6,057 nt of DNA, from contig DONZ01000201.1 in the NCBI GenBank assembly GCA_003512875.1, positions 224 to 6,280 on the forward strand. Reading direction: 5' to 3'. Within the stretch, counting starts at the first letter, position 1; every line of letters begins with the position of its first letter. Position numbers and translations under genes: made by a program. Shown here one piece after another: positions 1 through 6,057 of this stretch. The DNA comes from Desulfovibrio sp. (GTDB lineage Bacteria; Desulfobacterota; Desulfovibrionia; Desulfovibrionales; Desulfovibrionaceae). Under the pieces are notes generated by a model that had not been told where the DNA came from, did not search any database, and was given only the letters and a program-made list of their open reading frames with translations.

Positions 1-116
1 ACAATGATACCGTATCAGGGGGGCAAGGCTTGAAATGATAATATTAGGGAACATTCCGAGAACCGCAAAAAGCGCCAATGCAGCAATGAACAAAGCCTGC
101 AACACCAAGCTGAAAC
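1..116 (-). pseudogene. Third cydB 3' fragment, cut by window edge
   Basis: This matches the cydB segment starting at the phrase encoding VSAW (811 in cydB, 116 here) and continuing left past the stretch encoding the LDP of cydB. It carries the same two indels as the fragment at 198-467: one base lost near 95 and one extra base in the C-run (G-run on the plus strand) near 20. It differs from that fragment at about four of 116 positions. One of these changes the Asp codon before the C-run (ttgacc to ttgccc). There is no start codon, ribosome site or open frame that would give a CydB-like product. It is a relic of duplication. The part beyond position 1 is not visible. Confidence 0.85.
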
Positions 117-128
117 CGTAACCATAAA

Positions 129-151
129 ATAAGCCCCGCATGGGGGCTTAT
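129..151 (-). terminator. Copy of the cydB terminator hairpin
   Basis: A perfect 9-bp stem (ataagcccc/ggggcttat) with a 5-base loop. On the minus strand it is followed by a T-rich stretch (ttttatgg). It stands ~46 nt after the relic stop codon of the second cydB fragment, as the hairpin at 480-502 stands after the real cydB stop. The stem is fully conserved between copies although the bases around it have changed. Confidence 0.72.
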
Positions 152-197
152 CTAACAAATCGAAATCATATTTCCATGTTCAAAGTTCAAAACAGAA

Positions 198-467
198 CTA
201 ATAAGCATGGTTGGACGCCAATTCTTTTGCCGTAACCTTATGGGAAAAAAACCAATACACCCATGCTTGGTAACAAATGACCAAAGGCACGCCAAGAAGC
301 ACCACGATAAACATGATCGTAAGCGTCAAATGACTGGAAGCGCCGTTGAAGACAATGATACCGTATCAGGGGGTCAAGGCTTGAAATGATGATATTAGGG
401 AACATCCCGAGAACCGCAAAAAGCGTCAATGCAGCAATGAACAAAGCCTGCAACACCAAGCTGAAAC
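198..467 (-). pseudogene. Degraded second copy of the cydB 3' end
   Basis: This aligns over 270 bp with the C-terminal part of cydB (542-811) at about 93% identity and ends at the same stop codon (TAG, 198-200). Two indels break the frame. One base is missing at about 447 and one is extra in the C-run at about 371. From the upstream frame (VSAW...) translation hits TGA within 14 codons. A shifted frame reads the IIISSLDP stretch and then leaves the CydB frame. There is no upstream gene body: 12 bp beyond the homology lies the terminator of the real cydB. In the CydB frame about seven substitutions are silent and about five codons are replaced (Asp to Asn, Val to Phe, Ser to Gly, Thr to Ile, Val to Ala). 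That is milder than free drift would give. It is a partial duplicate, possibly from a diverged cydB allele. Confidence 0.88.
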
Positions 468-479
468 CGTAACCGTAAA

Positions 480-502
480 ATAAGCCCCGCATGGGGGCTT
501 AT
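480..502 (-). terminator. Intrinsic terminator of the cydAB transcript
   Basis: A perfect 9-bp stem (ataagcccc/ggggcttat) around a 5-base loop. It begins 39 nt after the cydB stop codon and is followed on the minus strand by ttttacgg. The T-tract is short, so termination may be incomplete. The degraded cydB copy begins 12 bp further on. Confidence 0.78.
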
Positions 503-541
503 CTAACAAATCAAAATCATATTTCCAAGTTCAAAACAGAA

Positions 542-1585
542 CTAATAAGCATGGTCGGACGCCAATTCTTTTGCCGTAACCTTATGGGAAAACACCCAAT
601 ACACCCATGCTTGGTAACAAATGACCAAAGGCACGCCAAGAAGCACCACGATAAACATGATCGTAAGCGTCAAATGGCTGGAAGCACCGTTGAAAACAGT
701 AATACTGTATGCAGGGTCAAGGCTTGAAATGATGATGTTAGGGAACATTCCAAGAACCGCAAAAAGCGTCAATGCAACAATGAACAAGGCACTGCAAAAC
801 CAAGCTGAAACAGGGCTTTTTCCATTAACCATGAAGAAACGGACGCCAAGCAAAGCAAGCACGGCAAGAACAAGGAAACTATAAATAAAAGGACTTTCGG
901 AAATATTGTCCAAAATGAACGTATAATGCGCCGTCAATGCCAAGAAAGCGATCACAAGGGAAAGCACGAGGTACCACAAGATATGGGCGGCTTTCCTTGC
1001 TCTTTCCGCAAGTTCCCCTTCTGCTTTGAAACGAAGCCACAAAGCACCGTGCATGCAGAAAATGCAGACAAAAAATACTCCGCCTGCCAAGCCGTAAGGG
1101 TTGAGCAGCATCAGGAGATTTCCATGATAAACACCGTCCGCATCAATAGGAATGCCCATAAAAAGGTTCGCAAACGCAACGCCGAGCAGCAAAGCGGGCA
1201 CGAACGAACCTAAAAAAAGCACGATGTCACAGAGCTTACGCCAATTCGGCGTATCGATTTTGCTTCTGAATTCAAATGCGACAGCACGGAAAATAAGAGC
1301 GAACAGCAATAAAAGCAAAGGTGCGTATAAGGCGCTGAACATCACGGAATAAGCGAGAGGAAACGCGGCAAAGGTTACGCCGCCTGCTGTGATAAGCCAT
1401 ACTTCATTGCCGTCCCAAAAAGGACCTGATGAATTGTACACGGTACGTTTTTCATCATCATTTTTAGCGATAAAAGGCATGAGCGTCGCAGCCCCAAGGT
1501 CGAAACCGTCAAGCATGAAATAAACAGCCCACAAAAGAGCCCATAAAAAGAACCAAACACCAAGCAAGAATTCCAAACTCATCAT
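542..1585 (-). CDS. cydB: Cytochrome bd quinol oxidase subunit II (CydB)
   Basis: This is the membrane subunit that pairs with CydA in cytochrome bd, the high-affinity terminal oxidase that takes electrons from quinol and reduces O2 to water without pumping protons. The 347-residue protein is almost all hydrophobic helices. It shows the family signatures LDGFDLG (residues 25-31), GPFWDGNEVW (54-63, with Asp58 at the position of the E. coli proton-channel Asp58), an arginine-rich turn after helix 3 (FEFRSK), and a C-terminal segment with NGASSHLTL and YQAWVYWVF. It is somewhat shorter than E. coli CydB. The reading frame overlaps the cydA stop by 4 bp (ATGA), so the two are translationally coupled. 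Two consecutive ATG codons offer starts at 1585 and 1582; the ribosome site spacing favours the second. No cydX-like small gene follows. The last 270 bp are repeated downstream as broken copies. Confidence 0.97.
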   Translation of the reverse strand: MMSLEFLLGVWFFLWALLWAVYFMLDGFDLGAATLMPFIAKNDDEKRTVYNSSGPFWDGNEVWLITAGGVTFAAFPLAYSVMFSALYAPLLLLLFALIFRAVAFEFRSKIDTPNWRKLCDIVLFLGSFVPALLLGVAFANLFMGIPIDADGVYHGNLLMLLNPYGLAGGVFFVCIFCMHGALWLRFKAEGELAERARKAAHILWYLVLSLVIAFLALTAHYTFILDNISESPFIYSFLVLAVLALLGVRFFMVNGKSPVSAWFCSALFIVALTLFAVLGMFPNIIISSLDPAYSITVFNGASSHLTLTIMFIVVLLGVPLVICYQAWVYWVFSHKVTAKELASDHAY

Positions 1586-2925
1586 GCAACTCCTTCGCTC
1601 TCTTCGGTAATTTCCGCCTGATCAGCAGGTTGCGGACCTTTACGAGCATATTTAATAAGAAGATAAATATCCAAAATACCAAGAGCAGTATAAACAACAA
1701 TGAAACTCAACAAGGAAATCGCCACGCTAGAGGCAGGAACAGGTGAAACGGCATCGGATGTACGCATAAGCCCGTAAACGATCCAAGGCTGCCGTCCGAG
1801 TTCCGCTATGAGCCACCCTGCCATAATCGTGATATACGGTAAAGGAATGCCATACATCAAGGCTTTGCAAAGCAAAGGATTGCTTGCCAAATCTTCCCTC
1901 TTTTTCCAAGCGAAAAACGCCAGAAGAATGAAAAGACCGCCCATGGCGACCATGAACCTGAAAGATAAAAATGTTGCTAAAACCGGCGGATGGTCTTCTT
2001 CAGGAAAAGCGTTCAAGCCCTTCACTTCCGCATTGAAATCATTGAAAGCCAAGAAACTGAGCAAGCCCGGAATTTTTATCGCTTCAACGGCGTTTTTGTT
2101 ATTTTCTTCATCAGGCCATACAAGCGCGAACATAGGAGTATTCGTTGCCGTTTCCCAATGGGATTCCATTGCCGCAAGCTTGGCAGGCTGATAAACCGCA
2201 ACATTATTGCCTTGGTGATGACCAAAAAGAGCGACAAGCAAAGCAAGGACAAGGGTAAAAGGTGCTGCGAATTTTACGGAAGCCTTAAATAAATCAACTT
2301 CGTTTTTACGCAATAAATGCCATGCGGAAATACCGAGGACAAAGAAACCCGCCAACATCCAAGAGCTGGAAATCGTATGGAAATATTGCCCCCAAGCATA
2401 AGGGTTGGAAAGCACGGCTCCGAAATCCTCAAGTTCTGCCCTGCCGTTACGCATCACATAACCGACGGGATTATGCATGAAACCGTTTGCCAAAATAATC
2501 CACAATGCAGAAATATTGCTTGCAAAAGCAACAAGCCAAATAGCGGCGCAGTGCACTTTTTGGCTCACTTTTTCCCAGCCGAAAATCCATACTGCAACAA
2601 AAGTCGATTCCAAAAAGAAAGCGACAGTCGCTTCAATGGCGAGCAAGGAGCCAAAAATATCCCCGACAAAGGTACTGTATTTCGACCAGTTGGTACCAAA
2701 CTGGAACTCTAACGTTATACCCGTCACAATACCGAGCACAAAATTAATGATAAAGAGTTTTCCCCAAAACTTCACCATTCTTTTGTACATTTCATCGCCT
2801 GTTTTCACATACGCTGTTTCCATGATGGCAAGCAAAACCGTTATGCCGAGAGTAAGGGGAACAAAAATAAAATGGAAAAACACAGCAACAGCAAATTGCA
2901 GCCTTGAAAGGAGAACTACATCCAT
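1582..2925 (-). CDS. cydA: Cytochrome bd quinol oxidase subunit I (CydA)
   Basis: This is the haem-bearing subunit of cytochrome bd. It oxidises quinol at the periplasmic Q-loop and reduces O2 at haem d in the membrane. The 447-residue protein has the ligands expected from E. coli: His18 (b595 or d site, after RLQFAVAVFF), Glu98 and Glu106 (AIEATVAFFLES), His183 (b558, in YFHTISS) and Met325 (b558, in SFRFMVAMG). The GRQPW signature is at 377-381 with Glu375 before it. The Q-loop holds Lys249 and Glu254 in QPAKLAAME, matching E. coli Lys252 and Glu257. About 68 residues are missing between there and Met325 relative to E. coli, so this is the short Q-loop type. The ribosome site GGAGG (2930-2934) lies 4 nt before the ATG. 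cydB follows with a 4-bp overlap. The end of roo, with its terminator, is only 66 bp upstream. Confidence 0.98.
   Translation of the reverse strand: MDVVLLSRLQFAVAVFFHFIFVPLTLGITVLLAIMETAYVKTGDEMYKRMVKFWGKLFIINFVLGIVTGITLEFQFGTNWSKYSTFVGDIFGSLLAIEATVAFFLESTFVAVWIFGWEKVSQKVHCAAIWLVAFASNISALWIILANGFMHNPVGYVMRNGRAELEDFGAVLSNPYAWGQYFHTISSSWMLAGFFVLGISAWHLLRKNEVDLFKASVKFAAPFTLVLALLVALFGHHQGNNVAVYQPAKLAAMESHWETATNTPMFALVWPDEENNKNAVEAIKIPGLLSFLAFNDFNAEVKGLNAFPEEDHPPVLATFLSFRFMVAMGGLFILLAFFAWKKREDLASNPLLCKALMYGIPLPYITIMAGWLIAELGRQPWIVYGLMRTSDAVSPVPASSVAISLLSFIVVYTALGILDIYLLIKYARKGPQPADQAEITEESEGVA
1590..1595 (-). promoter_or_regulatory. Ribosome binding site of cydB
   Basis: The sequence AAGGAG lies inside the last codons of cydA. 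It is 4 nt before the ATG at 1585 and 7 nt before the ATG at 1582. The longer spacing is the usual one, so translation probably starts at 1582 and gives a 346-residue protein starting MSLEF. Confidence 0.7.
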
Positions 2926-2939
2926 AATGCCTCCGTAAA

Positions 2940-2987
2940 ATAATATAAAAATCCCATATTCCTATCTTTACGATAAGAATACGGGAT
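2940..2987 (-). terminator. Terminator or attenuator between roo and cydA
   Basis: The arms 2951-2966 and 2972-2987 form a 16-bp stem with a 5-base loop. On the minus strand the two non-Watson-Crick positions are both G-U pairs, while on the plus strand they would be A-C mismatches, so the structure works only in RNA read in the roo direction. A T-rich tail (tttttatattatttta) follows. It starts 4 nt after the roo stop codon and ends only 5 bp before the cydA ribosome site, so any transcript reaching cydA from upstream must pass it. Confidence 0.85.
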
Positions 2988-2991
2988 AATT

Positions 2992-4200
2992 TTATGCGTT
3001 CACTTTTTCTTTAAGAGCCAAACCAACTTTTTGTCCCAATTCAAAACAAGCTTTCAATTCAGCTTCGTTTGGTCCGAAATAAGCTTTTACCGGTTCCGCG
3101 ACAACTTCAACCCCCATGGCGACAAGTTCATCATTAATCATTTTGGGAGATTCACCTGACCAGCCATAAGAGCCGAAAGCAGCCCCGACAAGGTTTTTAG
3201 GTTTCAGGCCTTTGACATTCGCAATTACGCCGAGCATATTCACGAGCGGCATGTTATTTCTTGTGGAAGAGCCTAAAATAAGGGCGGAAGAATCGGCAAG
3301 CTCATTCATAACCATTGAACAATGATTTTCCTGCGCGTCAATAATAGTGAACGGAACGCCCACGCTTTGCAGACCGTCACCGACAGCATAAGCCATTTTC
3401 TTGGTTGCACCCCACAAAGATTCAAAAGCGATGACAGCACGAAGTTTATACGGCTGCGTCGCCATTTCGACATAGGTGTCAAAAAGAAATTTAATATCGT
3501 CCTGCGTTCTGAAAATAAGCCCGTGATCCGGTGCGATAATATCGAACTGCAAGCCTAATTTGCCGATTCTTTCCACTGTTTTCAAAACCAATGGTGAATA
3601 AGGCAAAATAATATTGTAATAATAATCTTTCATCGCATGTGACAAAAGAGTACGGTCATATTCATCAACAAAGCGGCTGCTTGTCGCAACGTTTTGTCCG
3701 AACGCATCGTTTGAAAACAAGACCTTATCTTCCTCCAAATAAGAAACCATGCTGTCCGGCCAGTGCAGCATACGGGTTTCAAGGAAGGTAATGTTCCGTT
3801 TGCCGATATTCAGACGTTCACCGTCTTTTACGACCTGAATAGGCCAGCCTTCCGTATTGAATTGCGCTTTCATGGATTTTTCACCCATTGCGGAACAGAA
3901 AATCTTTTCAGGCCTGCAAACTTCAACAATGCGTTCAATACTGCCTGCGTGGTCTTTTTCCATATGGTTGCATACGATATAATCGATTTCTGCCGGATCC
4001 ATGATTTCAGAAATACGTTTCAAAAGTTCATCGCAATATTCTTCATCAACAGTGTCAAAAAGAACGTTTTTTTGATCTTTCACAATATAGGCATTATAGG
4101 TCGAACCTTGCGGGGAACGGCTGTAACGGTGAAAATTACGCAAATTATAATCAACTGCGCCGACCCAGTAAATATCATCTTTCAATAAAACAGGTTTCAT
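2992..4200 (-). CDS. roo: Rubredoxin:oxygen oxidoreductase, flavodiiron protein (ROO)
   Basis: A cytoplasmic class A flavodiiron protein. It takes electrons from rubredoxin through FMN to a diiron site and reduces O2 to water; some family members also reduce NO. At 402 residues it has the length of D. gigas ROO. Residues 1-250 are a metallo-beta-lactamase-like domain with the diiron ligands His79, Glu81 and Asp83 (HMEKDH), then His146 (LHWPDSM), Asp165 (SNDAFGQN) and His226 (PDHG), all at the positions known for D. gigas. Residues ~253-400 are a flavodoxin domain with the FMN phosphate loop around ESLWGATKKMA, then SSTRNN and AFGSYGWSGE. A GAGG ribosome site lies 5 nt before the ATG. It follows rubredoxin, its expected electron donor, with a terminator-like hairpin between them. 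Discrimination between O2 and NO preference cannot be read from sequence alone. Confidence 0.98.
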   Translation of the reverse strand: MKPVLLKDDIYWVGAVDYNLRNFHRYSRSPQGSTYNAYIVKDQKNVLFDTVDEEYCDELLKRISEIMDPAEIDYIVCNHMEKDHAGSIERIVEVCRPEKIFCSAMGEKSMKAQFNTEGWPIQVVKDGERLNIGKRNITFLETRMLHWPDSMVSYLEEDKVLFSNDAFGQNVATSSRFVDEYDRTLLSHAMKDYYYNIILPYSPLVLKTVERIGKLGLQFDIIAPDHGLIFRTQDDIKFLFDTYVEMATQPYKLRAVIAFESLWGATKKMAYAVGDGLQSVGVPFTIIDAQENHCSMVMNELADSSALILGSSTRNNMPLVNMLGVIANVKGLKPKNLVGAAFGSYGWSGESPKMINDELVAMGVEVVAEPVKAYFGPNEAELKACFELGQKVGLALKEKVNA

Positions 4201-4220
4201 GCTATCCTCAAAAAAATTGT

Positions 4221-4262
4221 TTTTTAAAAAATAAGAGATTCAACAAAATTGAATCTCTTATT
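4221..4262 (-). terminator. Terminator or attenuator between rub and roo
   Basis: The arms 4230-4243 and 4249-4262 are a perfect 14-bp inverted repeat (aataagagattcaa and its complement) with the loop caaaa. On the minus strand the stem runs into six T's, six A's and, shortly after, another run of seven T's. It begins 5 nt after the rubredoxin stop. Only about 20 nt separate the tail from the roo start, and most of that is the ribosome site. The stem is AT-rich but long and has no mismatch. Confidence 0.87.
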
Positions 4263-4267
4263 ATTCA

Positions 4268-4426
4268 TTATGCAGGGCTGAATTGGGATTTAGGTGCGCC
4301 GCAGATTGGGCAAACCCAACTGTCATCAATGTCTTTGAATGCGGTTCCCGGAGCTATGCCGTTGTCCGGATCGCCAAGAGCCGGGTCATATTCATAACCG
4401 CATACGTCACATACATACTTTTCCAT
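4268..4426 (-). CDS. rub: Rubredoxin
   Basis: A small cytoplasmic one-iron electron carrier, expected to pass electrons to ROO and to desulfoferrodoxin. The frame gives 52 residues starting [15 protein letters not shown] and ending SQFSPA. The iron is held by Cys6 and Cys9 (CDVCG) and Cys39 and Cys42 (CPICG). The aromatic core residues Tyr4, Tyr11, Tyr13, Trp37 and Phe49 are in the usual places, and length and loop spacing match D. vulgaris rubredoxin. The start at 4426 has a GGAG site 7 nt upstream and lies only 21 bp after the dfx stop, so the two are surely cotranscribed. A strong hairpin separates it from roo. This gene is easily missed because of its size. Confidence 0.97.
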   Translation of the reverse strand: MEKYVCDVCGYEYDPALGDPDNGIAPGTAFKDIDDSWVCPICGAPKSQFSPA

Positions 4427-4447
4427 ATTTTTTCTCCATTTATGATA

Positions 4448-4825
4448 TTACACAGATTTATAAAGACCGTGCAAATTACAATATTCGCGTGCGAAAACGT
4501 TTTTTGCTTCAAGACAAAATTCCGCAATAGGTTCGTCGCCTGGTTTCAAGAATTTTTTATAGCTTACGCCGTCGGCGATAAGTTCGATCCATTCAATGTA
4601 ATGTTCTTCCGTCATGGCATGAAGAGAGGAACCGACAGTCACTTTGTAACCGTTGGCGGTTTTTTCAAGAACGGGAACATGCTTTTCTTTAGCGCCGTCG
4701 CTTGTGCCTTCAACCATATGTTTCATTTTTTCACCGCAGCACATGAGAGGGGCTTTGCCGGGATTAACAAACTCTACGATATTGCCACAGTGAACACACT
4801 TATAAACGTCATGCAATTGATTCAT
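4448..4825 (-). CDS. dfx: Desulfoferrodoxin (two-iron superoxide reductase)
   Basis: Also called rbo. It reduces superoxide to hydrogen peroxide in the cytoplasm without releasing O2, using electrons from rubredoxin. The 125-residue protein has both iron sites of the 2Fe class. The N-terminal desulforedoxin-like centre I has Cys10, Cys13, Cys29 and Cys30. The catalytic centre II has His49, His69, His75, His119 and Cys116 (AREYCNLHG). Glu47 and Lys48, the residues that gate and attract superoxide, are present (EKHVP). The usual Pro after His69 is Ala here (HAM rather than HPM), a mild change. An excellent GGAGGA ribosome site lies 6 nt before the ATG. It is the first gene after the promoter at 4853-4881 and is followed after 21 bp by rub, the standard Desulfovibrio order. 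Confidence 0.98.
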   Translation of the reverse strand: MNQLHDVYKCVHCGNIVEFVNPGKAPLMCCGEKMKHMVEGTSDGAKEKHVPVLEKTANGYKVTVGSSLHAMTEEHYIEWIELIADGVSYKKFLKPGDEPIAEFCLEAKNVFAREYCNLHGLYKSV

Positions 4826-4852
4826 TTTTTTTCCTCCAATTGATATTAATAA

Positions 4853-4881
4853 ATAATAATCATTATTAGTTAAAAAGTCAA
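4853..4881 (-). promoter_or_regulatory. Sigma70-type promoter of dfx-rub
   Basis: On the minus strand a -35 box TTGACT (4876-4881) and a -10 box TATTAT (4853-4858) are separated by exactly 17 nt. Each matches the consensus at five of six positions. Transcription would start near 4846, about 20 nt before the dfx ATG and just upstream of its ribosome site. This is the clearest promoter in the window. Confidence 0.75.
4854..4868. promoter_or_regulatory. Fur/PerR-family-like operator palindrome
   Basis: The 15 bases form a perfect 7-1-7 inverted repeat (taataat-c-attatta) over the -10 box and spacer of the dfx promoter. The pairing resumes for three more bases after one mismatch on each side. 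It differs from the PerR consensus (TTATAATnATTATAA) at one symmetric pair and from the Fur consensus core (TGATAATnATTATCA) at one symmetric pair. A repressor bound here would block RNA polymerase. Which regulator binds cannot be decided. In such AT-rich spacer DNA some palindromy may arise by chance. Confidence 0.55.
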
Positions 4882-4918
4882 GTTAAGCTTTATATGCTTT
4901 CTCATATTCCCGCCTGCT

Positions 4919-6057
<1,139 letters not shown>

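Larger units (their letters stand above)
1..811 (-). repeat. Tandem array of cydB 3'-end units, period 344-351 bp
   Basis: Three head-to-tail copies of one module lie here: the last ~90 codons of cydB, a ~40-nt 3' untranslated segment and a hairpin. The functional copy is the end of cydB itself (homology 542-811, hairpin 480-502). The second copy is 198-467 with hairpin 129-151. The third is 1-116 and runs off the window. Equivalent points are 351 bp apart on the left (1 versus 352) and 344 bp apart on the right (207 versus 551). The difference is a 7-base expansion (tgttcaa/agttcaa, 177-190) in the left 3' UTR. By eye the degraded copies are about 93% identical to cydB and 96-97% identical to each other. 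Whether the array continues to the left cannot be seen. Confidence 0.93.

Noticed and set aside
238..492. Minus-strand 84-residue frame starting MRGLFYG
   Set aside because: Its first codons are the terminator stem, its middle is the out-of-phase cydB relic, and its end reads cydB in a shifted frame. No ribosome site was seen, so it is part of the pseudogene.
1..541. CRISPR array or insertion sequence as explanation for the repeats
   Set aside because: The unit is ~350 bp, contains cydB coding sequence and has no spacers. There is no transposase, no terminal inverted repeats and no target duplication.
468..541. A cydX-like small subunit gene after cydB
   Set aside because: The space holds only the 3' UTR, the terminator and the junction to the degraded cydB copy. 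No short hydrophobic frame with a ribosome site is present.
207..727. Two similar plus-strand open frames (207-389 and 491-727) sharing the sequence MVGRQFFCRNLMGK, like a repeated small protein
   Set aside because: They are antisense shadows of the repeated cydB tail. Their similarity comes from the DNA repeat. Neither has its own ribosome site or promoter.
2942..2947. TATATT as a -10 box for cydA
   Set aside because: It sits in the T-tail of the roo terminator, has no -35 box at the right distance, and would put the transcript start on the ribosome site itself.
4283..4843. Plus-strand open frame of 186 codons opposite rub and dfx
   Set aside because: Both opposite-strand genes are certain from their metal ligands. 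The frame has no recognisable family features and spans the intergenic gap between them.

Overview
The window reads almost entirely on the minus strand. It suggests a moderately AT-rich sulfate-reducer-like anaerobe of the Desulfovibrio group (Desulfobacterota). This rests on three small redox proteins with the lengths and ligand spacing of their Desulfovibrio counterparts: a 125-residue two-iron desulfoferrodoxin, a 52-residue rubredoxin, and a 402-residue rubredoxin:oxygen oxidoreductase. They lie in the order dfx-rub-roo known from that group. The species cannot be named from the sequence.

Read in the direction of transcription (right to left), the window starts with a 5'-truncated serS (seryl-tRNA synthetase, 6057-4919). 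A 93-bp spacer follows with a strong sigma70-type promoter and a perfect 7-1-7 AT-rich palindrome that looks like a Fur/PerR-family operator. Next come dfx (4825-4448), rub (4426-4268), roo (4200-2992) and the overlapping pair cydA-cydB (2925-542). An intrinsic terminator-like hairpin with a T-rich tail lies after rub, after roo and after cydB. Neither roo nor cydA has much room for a promoter of its own, so these hairpins may be leaky attenuators that grade expression along one long oxygen-defence unit.

Together the genes form an oxygen and superoxide detoxification set. Desulfoferrodoxin reduces superoxide to peroxide in the cytoplasm. Rubredoxin carries electrons. The flavodiiron protein ROO reduces O2 to water using rubredoxin. 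Cytochrome bd reduces O2 to water at the membrane using quinol.

The left 541 bp holds no intact gene. It is a direct tandem array of cydB 3' ends. The real cydB tail plus its terminator is followed by a second degraded copy (last ~90 codons plus terminator) and then by a third copy cut by the window edge. The period is 344-351 bp. The degraded copies share two frameshifting indels, differ from cydB by about 7% and from each other by about 3-4%, and each carries the same hairpin. This array is the least expected feature of the window.
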